Source: Acidobacteriaceae bacterium TAA 166 (GTDB lineage Bacteria; Acidobacteriota; Terriglobia; Terriglobales; Acidobacteriaceae). Taken from it: DNA of 64,000 nt. Shown piece after piece: positions 1 through 6,956 of this stretch. Each line of letters opens with the position of its first letter. Positions within the stretch are counted from its first letter, which is position 1. Location of the stretch: positions 3,340,001-3,404,000 of the forward strand of contig ATWD01000001.1 in assembly GCA_000421065.1 (NCBI GenBank). Reading direction: 5' to 3'. The notes beneath the pieces were generated by a model, which was not told the DNA's origin, searched no databases, and saw nothing but the letters and a program-made list of their open reading frames with translations. A program made the position numbers and the translations under genes.

Positions 1-814
1 GGGACTCGCGCAGGGAGGTAGTGACGAGCTTGGCGATCCCCTCGGAGGTCTTGAGCGCGACGTTGCCGACGAAGCCGTCGCAGACGATGACATCGCAGCT
101 GCCGTTGTAGATGTCGCGGCCTTCGACGTTGCCCACGAAGTTGATTCCGGGAACGACACGCAGCAGGGGAAGGGTGTCGCGGGTCAAGGCATTGCCCTTG
201 GAGTCCTCTTCTCCGATGGAGAGCAGGCCGACGCGGGGATTCTGGACCTTGAGCACATTCTGAGCGTAGATATGGCCCATGACGGCGTACTGGACGAGGT
301 TATCGGGGTCGGAGTCGACGTTGGCTCCGACGTCGAGCAGGAGCGCGGGAGTTCCCTTCGTCGTGGGGACGGTGCTGGCCAGGGCGGGGCGGTCGACCCC
401 GGAGAGCATGCCGAGCACCATCTTGGCGGTGGCCATGGCGGCCCCGGTGTTTCCCGCAGTGAAAAAGGCAGCGGCCTTGCCCGGACCGGAGGGAGCGGGG
501 TGTTCGCGGGAGATGCGGGTAGCCAGCCCCTCGCGCACCATCTTGAGGCCGACGCGCATGGAGGAGTCGCGCTTGGCGCGGACGGCCTGGGCAGCCTTGT
601 CGTCCATCCGGATCCACTCGGAGGCCGGAGTGATGAAGACGGGGAGGTGCTTCTGGTGCTGCATGTGCTGGCGGAGGATGGGACGCAGGATCTCTTCCGG
701 CCCCACTAGGTGAACCCGGAGGTCGTAGTGGCGCGCAGCCAGAATGGCCCCGCGAATCTCAGGATCGGGGGCCTTGTCGGAACCCATCGCGTCAACGACG
801 ATGTCGATCGGCAT
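1..814 (-). CDS. plsX: phosphate acyltransferase PlsX (3' end cut off by window edge)
   Basis: PlsX makes acyl-phosphate from acyl-ACP, the first step of phospholipid synthesis with PlsY, at the inner face of the membrane. The reverse strand reads from an ATG at 814 as MPIDIVVDAMGSDKAPDPEI, the typical PlsX N-terminus. Further on come TAGNTGA, the DVGANVD segment and EGRDIYNGSCDVIVCDGFVG, all characteristic of the family. About 270 codons are visible and the frame is still open at base 1, so the C-terminal part is missing. It is the third gene of a minus-strand set, 35 bp downstream of rpmF. DUF177-rpmF-plsX is a widely conserved order. The family call is firm. Confidence 0.96.
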   Translation of the reverse strand, partial: MPIDIVVDAMGSDKAPDPEIRGAILAARHYDLRVHLVGPEEILRPILRQHMQHQKHLPVFITPASEWIRMDDKAAQAVRAKRDSSMRVGLKMVREGLATRISREHPAPSGPGKAAAFFTAGNTGAAMATAKMVLGMLSGVDRPALASTVPTTKGTPALLLDVGANVDSDPDNLVQYAVMGHIYAQNVLKVQNPRVGLLSIGEEDSKGNALTRDTLPLLRVVPGINFVGNVEGRDIYNGSCDVIVCDGFVGNVALKTSEGIAKLVTTSLRES

Positions 815-849
815 CAGGCAACGATAACAGGTTTCTTCTTGATGGAGAG

Positions 850-1035
850 TTAGTTAGCTTCCTTGACGGCCAGCACGTTGCGACCCTTGTAGGTCCCGCA
901 CTTGCGGCAGGCGCGATGGGGCAGCTTGCGCTCGTGGCAGTTCGGGCACTCGGAGAGTCCGGCGGGGGTGAGGAAGTCATGGCTGCGGCGCTTGGCGGTG
1001 CGCTGCTTGGAGTGGCGCCGTTTCGGATTAGGCAT
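850..1035 (-). CDS. rpmF: 50S ribosomal protein L32
   Basis: A 61-residue basic protein starting MPNPKRRHSKQRTAKRRSHD, as L32 does. Two CxxC-type pairs (CPNC and CRKC, about residues 34-53) form the expected zinc ribbon, so this is the cysteine-containing version of L32. Size is normal for the family. It sits between the DUF177 protein gene (63 bp upstream) and plsX (35 bp downstream) on the same strand, the standard context. Confidence 0.97.
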   Translation of the reverse strand: MPNPKRRHSKQRTAKRRSHDFLTPAGLSECPNCHERKLPHRACRKCGTYKGRNVLAVKEAN

Positions 1036-1098
1036 TTCAGTATCCCTTTCGATCGCCCGCGCCCGGCTGGTGCGGGGAACGGAGCAGAAAGCTTGAAA

Positions 1099-1668
1099 TT
1101 AGTGCTTGACCTCGATCTTGTCAGCCAGACCCGCCAGAGCATTCCAACGCGGGTCAGACGGAATCTGTCCGCAGGAGCAGGTTGCGAGGTTCTGGTTCTG
1201 ACCGCAGCGAGGGCAGAGGCCCTTGCAGTCCGGCTTGCAGAGGGTTCGGGGTGGCAGGGACAACAACACCTGCTCGCGCACGACGTCCTCAAGCAAAAGA
1301 CCGCTTTCCTCATAATACCCGATTTCGGTCTCGTCGGGGGTGATGGAATGCTCTCCGAACTCACTATCTGCCTCGACCGGGCGGAAGATGAGGTCGAACT
1401 CGCCGGAGAGGAACTGAGGAACGGGATCGACGCAACGGGCGCAGAGGACCTCGAACTCGCCCTGGTACGACGCCCGAAGGCGGATGTCGTTAACCTGAGA
1501 GAGAACGCCGCGCTCTTCGCTACGGTGCTCGATCAGGAGATCGGCCTGTCCTTTAACCGGCAGAGGAGAGACCTGGCGGGTGTCGGGGCCGTATTCGAGC
1601 GTTCCGGGAGCGATCGTTTCGTCGATCTCGAGGGGCTCGTCGAAGAGTTGGACTGGGGTAATGAGCAC
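1099..1668 (-). CDS. DUF177 / YceD-family protein
   Basis: A 189-residue protein starting MLITPVQLFDEPLEIDETIA, first gene of the rpmF-plsX operon. The centre holds the family motif around CARCVDPVPQFLSG (two cysteines near residue 79). The C-terminal half ends in a cysteine cluster (CKPDCKGLCPRCG, then CSCG), the usual YceD signature and possibly a metal site. YceD-family proteins are conserved beside rpmF and have been linked to 23S rRNA and ribosome-related functions in other organisms. The exact role here is not shown by sequence. Upstream lies a copy of the dispersed palindrome, then a divergent secreted galactosidase gene. Confidence 0.92.
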   Translation of the reverse strand: MLITPVQLFDEPLEIDETIAPGTLEYGPDTRQVSPLPVKGQADLLIEHRSEERGVLSQVNDIRLRASYQGEFEVLCARCVDPVPQFLSGEFDLIFRPVEADSEFGEHSITPDETEIGYYEESGLLLEDVVREQVLLSLPPRTLCKPDCKGLCPRCGQNQNLATCSCGQIPSDPRWNALAGLADKIEVKH

Positions 1669-1706
1669 AGTTTAAGCGTAGGACTTTGGGAGGGTGGGGT
1701 CAAATG

Positions 1707-1893
1707 CAGGCGCTGCCGCGCGGGCGTCCTACGCGGACGGCGCCCACTTCGTGGGTGTATACCGGCTTCGCCGCAGGCCTTCCTCCAGTCGGCACAAAGA
1801 TTCTTCAAGCGACCAACGGGAGCCGCGACCCGAAGGGGATATACACGTCACGAAGGGTGCGCTCCACGCGCAGTGGGCCCAGTCGGCAGGCCA
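1707..1893. repeat. dispersed imperfect-palindrome repeat, copy R1 (full length)
   Basis: About 187 bp in the 338-bp gap between two divergent genes (DUF177 start at 1668, galactosidase start at 2007). It runs from a CAGGCGCTGCC tip at 1707 to a GGCAGGCC tip near 1893. Between them are GTATACCGGCTTCGCC on the left, the complementary-like CCCGAAGGGGATATACACGT on the right, and a central GCGACCAACGGGAGCC. The right outer arm, GCTCCACGCGCAGTGGGCCC, is shared with copies R2, R5, R6, R7 and R12. No protein is expected. The rest of the gap holds only the galactosidase ribosome-binding site and presumably both promoters. Confidence 0.85.
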
Positions 1894-2006
1894 GAATCTT
1901 CTCTCGGCACCAGATGAAGTGTCATGTGAAAAAGTTTCTCATTTGGTGCAGACAAGTTTGGGCCAAGTGTTTTAGTGTGGTGCGAATGAGATCCAGAGGG
2001 ACGTGT

Positions 2007-3626
2007 ATGCGGCTGTTTGGGAGAACGGCAGGGATGCTGCTTGCGCTGGGCATATTTATGCGTGCCGCCGAGCTTCCTCGCCTGGAGCACGCCAACGGAC
2101 GTTACACCCTGATGATAGATGGCCACCCCTACTTTCCCCTGGGCGCGCAGGTCGGCAACTCCAGCGGTTGGCCGGCGAAGCTGGCCGAGTTGTGGCCCAA
2201 GGCCGAGGCCCTTCACCTCAATACGCTCGAAGTTCCGGTCTACTGGAAGCAGATGGAGCCAAAGGAGGGCGCCTTCGACGACACGGTCCTCGAGGACGTG
2301 ATCTGGCAGGCGCGCGAACATCACGTCCGCCTGGTGCTCTCCTGGTTCGGGACGTGGAAGAACGGAAAGATGCACTACGTCCCCGGCTGGGTCAAGCAGG
2401 ACACGCAGAGATTTCCGCGCATGAGGACGCGGGCAGGACAGCCGATCGATGTGCTGAGCGCGAACGCCCCGGCGAATCTCGAGGCGGATCGCAAGGCCTT
2501 CGTTCACCTCATGGGCAAGCTGAAGCAGATCGATGGCGACCAGCACGCTGTGATCCTGGTACAGGTCGAGAACGAGTCGGGCGCGCTCGGCAGCGTGCGT
2601 GACTTCTCCCCTATGGCGCAGAAGCAGTTCGACGGAGCCGTTCCCGCTGCCCTGACGAAAGCTATGGGAAAGCAGCCGGGAACCTGGAAGGTCTTCGGCG
2701 ACGACGCGGACGAGACCTTTCAGGCGTGGAGCGTAGCCAGCTACATCAATGCCATTGCAGCGGCGGGCAAGCAGGAGATGGCGCTGCCCATGTATGTCAA
2801 CAACTGGCTGAAGAGCCCGCGCGGCTATCCCATCCTGACCATTCCCGGAGACGACTATCCCAGCGGCGGACCGACCAGCAACATGCTGGCTGTGTGGAAG
2901 GCGGCGGCTCCCGCGATCGACATCCTGGCCCCGGATATATATGTTCCGAACACGGCGCGATACCGCGATGTAATGGAGCAGTTCAAGCGGCCTGACAATC
3001 CTCTCTTCATCCCCGAAACCCAGGGCTTCGGACACTTTCCCGGAGCCCTGGGAACGGCTCGGAATCTGTTCGTGGCGATAGGTGCAGGCGCCATCGGATT
3101 CGCTCCCTTCGGGATCGACAACTTTGCTCCCACCGGCGCGGACGGCAAGCTGGACTACGAACAGATCGGGCTGGCCCAGAACTACGAACTGTTGCGCCCG
3201 ATGGACGATGAGCTGGCTGCCCTGCAGTTGGAAGGCAAGGTGAAGACCGCGGTCGAGGAGCCCGGCCTGGCGCAGGCGGAGCTGACCTTCGGCCGCTGGA
3301 GCGCCCTGGTAAGCTTTCCGCCTGAGTACACGCAGAGCGCCGATACCGGAGGTCTCTCGCCCACGGTAGCGCTGCAGATGGGGCGGGTGCTGGTAGCTCA
3401 GTTGGGACCAGATGAGTTTCTGGTGGCGGGAATCGATGCGCGGGTGAACTTCCGTCTGACCCCGCCCGCAGGTGGGAAGCAGGCTCAGTTGTTGACGGTA
3501 GAACAAGGAACATATAAAGGCACAAATTGGCAGCCGACTCGCCTATGGAACGGCGACGAGACCGATGCGGGATTGAATTTCAAGGCGCCCGGCTCCATCG
3601 TGCGCGTGAAACTGGGGACGTATTGA
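2007..3626 (+). CDS. secreted beta-galactosidase-like glycoside hydrolase (GH35-like, DUF5597 type)
   Basis: A 539-residue protein with a signal peptide (MRLFGRTAGMLLALGIFM then AAELP). An AGAGGG ribosome-binding site lies six bases before ATG 2007, which decides this start over 1986. The mature part begins with NGRYTLMIDGHPYFPLGAQV, typical of GH35/GH42-like barrels. VQVENESGALGS carries the predicted acid/base Glu (QVENE motif, about residue 190) and IPETQGFGHFPGA the predicted nucleophile Glu. The C-terminal domain resembles the DUF5597 extension. It probably releases terminal galactose from plant side chains. GH28 follows nine bases after the stop and rhamnose mutarotase after that, pointing to pectin/rhamnogalacturonan use. 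Substrate is inferred. Confidence 0.82.
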   Translation: MRLFGRTAGMLLALGIFMRAAELPRLEHANGRYTLMIDGHPYFPLGAQVGNSSGWPAKLAELWPKAEALHLNTLEVPVYWKQMEPKEGAFDDTVLEDVIWQAREHHVRLVLSWFGTWKNGKMHYVPGWVKQDTQRFPRMRTRAGQPIDVLSANAPANLEADRKAFVHLMGKLKQIDGDQHAVILVQVENESGALGSVRDFSPMAQKQFDGAVPAALTKAMGKQPGTWKVFGDDADETFQAWSVASYINAIAAAGKQEMALPMYVNNWLKSPRGYPILTIPGDDYPSGGPTSNMLAVWKAAAPAIDILAPDIYVPNTARYRDVMEQFKRPDNPLFIPETQGFGHFPGALGTARNLFVAIGAGAIGFAPFGIDNFAPTGADGKLDYEQIGLAQNYELLRPMDDELAALQLEGKVKTAVEEPGLAQAELTFGRWSALVSFPPEYTQSADTGGLSPTVALQMGRVLVAQLGPDEFLVAGIDARVNFRLTPPAGGKQAQLLTVEQGTYKGTNWQPTRLWNGDETDAGLNFKAPGSIVRVKLGTY

Positions 3627-3634
3627 GGATGAAG

Positions 3635-5212
3635 ATGCGGAGTGTAGACCGATTCAAGACGATGACCTGCCGGCCGGGCCCACTGCGCGTGGGGCGGTCA
3701 CTTCGTGACACGTATGCCGGCTTCGCCGTGGGCCTTCCTCCGGTCGGCGCGAAGATTTATCAGGCGACCAAAGGGAGCCCCACGCCGAAGGCCCACCACG
3801 CGTCACGAAGTGACCGCTCCACGCGCAGTGGGCCCGGCCGGCAGCGCCTGTCCTTAATCGCCGCTGCAATGATGTTTGTGTTTGGGGCAGGGTTGAGGGC
3901 CGAGACGCTGGTCGTGAACAGCTTCGGAGCCAAAGGCGACGGTACCGCCGACGATACTCACGCGATCCAGAGCGCGCTGGACAAGGGAGCAGGCAAACAT
4001 GTAACCGTCACGTTCCGACCGGGAACGTATCGCATGGGCTCCATCTTTGTGAAGAGCGGAGAGACGCTCGAGATTCCAAAGGGCGTGAAGCTCCTGGGCA
4101 TCCAGGATCTCGCCGCCTACCCGATGATGCCGACCCGCGTGGCAGGCATCGAGATGACCTGGCCGGCCGCGCTGGTCAATGTCTACAAGCAGAAGGACGT
4201 GAAGATCACCGGCGAGGGAACCATCGACGGCGATGGCTCCTACTGGTGGAAGAGCTACTGGGACCTGCGCAAGCAGTATGAGCCGAGGGGCCTGCGCTGG
4301 GCCGCGGACTACGATGCCAAGCGCCCGCGGCTGATCCAGGTCTTCGACTCCTCGCAGGTGAAGCTCGACGGCATGGAGCTCGAGCGCTCGGGCTTCTGGA
4401 CGGTGCATATCTGCTACTCCGAAGACGTGACGGTGGACCATGTGACCATCCGGAACAACATCGGAGGCAAGGGGCCGTCGACGGATGGAATCGACATCGA
4501 CAGCTCGCGCAAGATCCTGGTCGAGCATGCGGACATCGACGTGAACGACGATGCTCTGTGTCTGAAGTCAGGCCGAGACGCCGACGGCCTGCGCGTGAAC
4601 CGCATCACCGAGGATGTGGTGATCCGCGACAGCGTCATTCGCAAGGGAGCTGCGGCGGTGACCTTCGGGAGCGAGACCTCGGGAAGATTTCGTAACATCG
4701 AGGCTTACAATTTGACGGCCTATGAGGGGGTGGGCAGCGGCGTGCTCATCAAAAGTGCGAAGGTTCGCGGCGGCGGCGGAGAAAATCTCCGCGTGCACGA
4801 CCTGCACCTGAACGGCGTGAAGATTCCCATCCAGGTGAACCTGAACTGGAACCCCAGCTACAGCTATGCGGAGATGCCTAAGGACGCGAAAGATGCTCCG
4901 CCCTACTGGAAGGTATTGACCGAGAGGGTTCCCGAGGAACAGGGAATTCCACGCTTCAACGATGTACACATCTGGAACATCGAGGCCACCGGAGCGCACA
5001 CCGCGATCGCGATGGCGGCCTATCCTACTGCGAAGCTCAAGGACTTCCGCATCGATCACGTAAAGATCGCAGCCGAGGCCGCCGGGAGCATCACCGATAC
5101 GGATGGCCTGGCGTTGAGCGACATTACCCTGACGGTGCCCAAGGACGACCGCCTGAAGATCGAGAACAACGTCGGGTTGAAGGGGCTCGATGAGGTCAGG
5201 TATCCCGAGTAA
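3635..5212 (+). CDS. secreted GH28 polygalacturonase-like hydrolase with repeat R2 inside its 5' end
   Basis: A right-handed beta-helix pectinase family protein. NSFGAKGDGTADDTHAIQSA is the standard GH28 opening. STDGIDIDSSR, NDDALCLKSGRD and TFGSETSG hold the GH28 active-site segments with their aspartates. The start is unusual. GAGGA at 3625-3629 is placed for ATG 3635 (MRSVDRF), right after the galactosidase stop at 3624-3626. The frame then runs about 65 codons through a copy of the dispersed palindrome before reaching RLSLIAAAMMFVFGAGLRAE, which looks like a signal-peptide core. The native N-terminus may have been split by the repeat. Otherwise translation starts at ATG 3869 with a very short leader. 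The catalytic domain is intact. Likely substrates are galacturonan or rhamnogalacturonan. Confidence 0.82.
   Translation: MRSVDRFKTMTCRPGPLRVGRSLRDTYAGFAVGLPPVGAKIYQATKGSPTPKAHHASRSDRSTRSGPGRQRLSLIAAAMMFVFGAGLRAETLVVNSFGAKGDGTADDTHAIQSALDKGAGKHVTVTFRPGTYRMGSIFVKSGETLEIPKGVKLLGIQDLAAYPMMPTRVAGIEMTWPAALVNVYKQKDVKITGEGTIDGDGSYWWKSYWDLRKQYEPRGLRWAADYDAKRPRLIQVFDSSQVKLDGMELERSGFWTVHICYSEDVTVDHVTIRNNIGGKGPSTDGIDIDSSRKILVEHADIDVNDDALCLKSGRDADGLRVNRITEDVVIRDSVIRKGAAAVTFGSETSGRFRNIEAYNLTAYEGVGSGVLIKSAKVRGGGGENLRVHDLHLNGVKIPIQVNLNWNPSYSYAEMPKDAKDAPPYWKVLTERVPEEQGIPRFNDVHIWNIEATGAHTAIAMAAYPTAKLKDFRIDHVKIAAEAAGSITDTDGLALSDITLTVPKDDRLKIENNVGLKGLDEVRYPE
3656..3854. repeat. dispersed imperfect-palindrome repeat, copy R2 (full length, inside GH28 reading frame)
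   Basis: Left tip GACGATGACCTGCCGGCC at about 3658 and right tip GGCCGGCAGCGCCTGTCC ending near 3853. The arms CACTGCGCGTGGGGCGGTCA and TGACCGCTCCACGCGCAGTG are reverse complements with one mismatch. The inner arm has CGGCTTCGCCGTGGGCC. This is the only copy that lies within an open coding frame. It adds no stop codon to the GH28 frame. Confidence 0.88.
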
Positions 5213-5264
5213 GGCTCAGGGCTGAGCTGTTGTTTCTGTTCTACGCCAAACATGGAGAGAGCGT

Positions 5265-5606
5265 ATGCGCCGCTATGCACAAGTGATTGAGCTCAAGCCA
5301 GAACACCGCGAGGAGTACATCCGTTATCACCAGCAGGTCTGGCCGACAGTGCTGGCGAGGATCGAGTCCTGCAACATCCGCAACTACTCGATCTACCTGT
5401 ATGGAGCGCTGCTGGTGGCCTACTTCGAGTATCACGGCTCGGACTACACCGCCGACATGCAGAAGATGGCCGCGGACCCAGAGACACAGCGCTGGTGGAA
5501 GATCATGGACCCGATGCAGCAGCCGGTCGCCGAAGCTCCCGCCGGCGCGCACTGGCTGGAAATTCCTGAGGTCTTTCATTTCGACGGGGCATCGGTCGCG
5601 AAGTAG
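5265..5606 (+). CDS. rhaM: L-rhamnose mutarotase
   Basis: A 113-residue cytoplasmic protein of the RhaM (RhaU/YiiL) family, which interconverts alpha and beta anomers of L-rhamnose before catabolism. Family features are LKPEHREEYIRYHQQVWP near the N-terminus (conserved His), NYSIYLYGALLVAYFEYHG in the middle, and WWKIMDPMQQP near the C-terminus. Length is normal. It lies 52 bp after the GH28 gene on the same strand. With the galactosidase it forms a small pectin/rhamnogalacturonan group. No rhamnose kinase, isomerase or aldolase is in the window. Confidence 0.93.
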   Translation: MRRYAQVIELKPEHREEYIRYHQQVWPTVLARIESCNIRNYSIYLYGALLVAYFEYHGSDYTADMQKMAADPETQRWWKIMDPMQQPVAEAPAGAHWLEIPEVFHFDGASVAK

Positions 5607-5610
5607 TTAA

Positions 5611-5760
5611 GGCCAGGCGCAGCCGCGCGGGGCCCTGCGCGGGCGGCGGTCCCCTTCGTGATTTGTAATCCAGGATCTCCGGCAAGTTTGCTCGCTGGGA
5701 TGGAGAAGGCTCATCCGCCTTCCGCGAAGGACCGCAGTGGGCACGGCCGGCCGGCGTCTT
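5611..5760. repeat. dispersed imperfect-palindrome repeat, copy R3 (diverged)
   Basis: Begins right after the rhamnose mutarotase gene with GGCCAGGCGCAGCCGCGCGG and ends with GACCGCAGTGGGCACGGCCG at about 5730-5750. CCCCTTCGTGATTTGTAATC and CGCGAAGGACCGC match the diverged inner arms. The centre is unlike other copies. It is recognisable mainly by its ends and by its intergenic place. Confidence 0.6.
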
Positions 5761-5792
5761 GAATAGGAATGTAAGCTGAGAGCGTGATCGCG

Positions 5793-6281
5793 ATGAGAAA
5801 GTTCGCCGGGGTTGCTCTTTGGGGCCTGATGGTTGTGGGGCTTGGGGCGCAGACGCATGCGCGGCCAGATCTGAACGGCGTCTGGCGTCTGAACGCGACA
5901 GAGAGCGACTTCGGGCAGGTTCCTCCCCCGACCCAGCAGAGCGAAGAGATCACCCAGGCGGGCGAGGAGGTGGCGATTGCGATCTCGATCGTGCGGCCCG
6001 AGACGAAGCAGAGCTACACAATGCGCTTTCAAGTAGGCGGCGAAGCGACGCTGATGGGTGGCCTGTTTGCCGAGAACGCTCCCTTTCGCATCGTGAGCGT
6101 GAAGGGCGAGTGGAAGGACTCGGTGCTGCTGGTGACCGAGAAGGTGCAGTTTCAGGGTGCCGATGGAAGGCTCGAGGCGCGGTATCAGCTCGCCGCCGGT
6201 GGGAAGAAGCTGAAGAAGACCACACACGTCGAGATGCCGGGCGGGGCTCTGGATACGACGACCGTTTATGACCGGGAGTGA
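5793..6281 (+). CDS. small secreted protein of unknown function
   Basis: About 162 residues. MRKFAGVALWGLMVVGLGAQ followed by THARPDLNG is a clear signal peptide, so the product is exported. A GTG at 5784, three codons upstream, is an alternative start; GAGAG at 5778-5782 could serve either. The mature part begins DLNGVWRLNATESDFGQ and is rich in beta-strand pattern, ending with THVEMPGGALDTTTVYDRE. Small secreted proteins with an LNGxWxLN start and a lipocalin-like beta-barrel pattern are common in Acidobacteriota. No catalytic motif is visible and I do not assign a function. Confidence 0.75.
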   Translation: MRKFAGVALWGLMVVGLGAQTHARPDLNGVWRLNATESDFGQVPPPTQQSEEITQAGEEVAIAISIVRPETKQSYTMRFQVGGEATLMGGLFAENAPFRIVSVKGEWKDSVLLVTEKVQFQGADGRLEARYQLAAGGKKLKKTTHVEMPGGALDTTTVYDRE

Positions 6282-6344
6282 TCGCTGCTGACAGGAAGGT
6301 GTCAACAGGATATCTGTAGTGTCTCGGTAGGGAGGAACTTCGTG

Positions 6345-6860
6345 ATGAGCGTGCAGCTGAAAGATCTGTTCCTGGAGACGCTGGAGCGTGAGGCGCCGGC
6401 GACGCGGAAGACGCTGGAGAGGGTTCCGGAGGGTGCCAACGACTGGGCTCCGCATGAGAAGTCGATGAAGCTGGGATACCTGGCCTCCCTGGTGGCCTGG
6501 ATGCCGGCATGGGTGGAGAGGATGATCACCCACGATGAGCTGGACTTTGCTCCGGTGGATCAGGAGAAGAGATTCAAGCCCTTTGAATGGACGAAGACCT
6601 CAGAGCTGATGGGGCTGCTCGAAGAGAGCATGCAGAGGGCGCGCGGGGCGCTGGAGTCGACGACGGACGAGCATCTGATGACGAACTGGAAGCTGAAGGC
6701 TGCCGGACAGTTGATTACCGATGAGCCGCGGTACATCAATATCCAGCAGGGCATGCTGATGCACTGGGCGCATCATCGCGGGCAGCTTTCGGTGTATCTG
6801 CGGTTGAAGGGGTCGGCGGTTCCGTCGCTGTATGGGCCTTCGGCGGACGAGAGGTTTTAA
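6345..6860 (+). CDS. DinB-family protein
   Basis: A 171-residue four-helix DinB/YfiT-like protein, started at ATG 6345 with GGAGGA at 6331-6336 (a GTG at 6342 is also possible). The family C-terminal motif HWAHHRGQLSVYLRLKG (about residues 144-160) supplies two metal-site histidines. The first histidine, usually in a helix near residue 45, is not evident; the segment reads LGYLASLVAWMPAW. Metal binding may therefore be altered. Members are thiol-dependent transferases or of unknown role. A fragment of the dispersed repeat begins two bases after the stop, followed by the parS-like site. Confidence 0.83.
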   Translation: MSVQLKDLFLETLEREAPATRKTLERVPEGANDWAPHEKSMKLGYLASLVAWMPAWVERMITHDELDFAPVDQEKRFKPFEWTKTSELMGLLEESMQRARGALESTTDEHLMTNWKLKAAGQLITDEPRYINIQQGMLMHWAHHRGQLSVYLRLKGSAVPSLYGPSADERF

Positions 6861-6861
6861 G

Positions 6862-6887
6862 GCGATGGTCCGGCCGGCAGGCCATGA
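6862..6887. repeat. dispersed-repeat fragment, copy R4 (tips only)
   Basis: CGATGGTCCGGCCGGCAGGCCAT begins two bases after the DinB stop codon. It joins one tip of the repeat family (CGATGGTC, as in R9) directly to another (GGCCGGCAGGCC). This looks like a fully internally deleted element that still forms a short imperfect palindrome, ATGG..CC..CCAT. Confidence 0.6.
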
Positions 6888-6897
6888 TATTCAGAAG

Positions 6898-6913
6898 AGT
6901 TCCACGTGGAACA
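6898..6913. promoter_or_regulatory. parS-like ParB-binding site
   Basis: AGTTCCACGTGGAACA contains a perfect 14-bp palindrome (GTTCCACGTGGAAC). It matches the chromosomal parS consensus TGTTNCACGTGNAACA at every specified base but the first. It lies in a 96-bp convergent gap between the DinB gene and the TPR membrane protein gene, a usual setting for parS. parS sites cluster near the replication origin in most bacteria, so the window may be origin-proximal. A T-rich run follows, so a role as a short terminator hairpin cannot be excluded. Only one copy is seen in the window. Confidence 0.75.
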
Positions 6914-6956
6914 TTTTTGTTGACAGCTTCGTTTTTGTGAAGTATCTAGCTGCAGA

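Noticed and set aside
1848..3506. Long minus-strand open frame opposite the galactosidase gene (similar ones at 34236-36206, 40058-41716, 47509-49038 and 9767-11122)
   Set aside because: They are antisense shadows of well-supported genes in high-GC DNA, with no family motifs and repetitive Arg/His/Leu-rich composition.
3629..3868. Peptides coded by the repeats (YTGFAVGLPPVGAKI, SRSDRSTRSGPGRQ) as a possible small protein family
   Set aside because: The reading comes from the palindrome itself and is broken or shifted in several copies. The nucleotide structure, not the peptide, is conserved.
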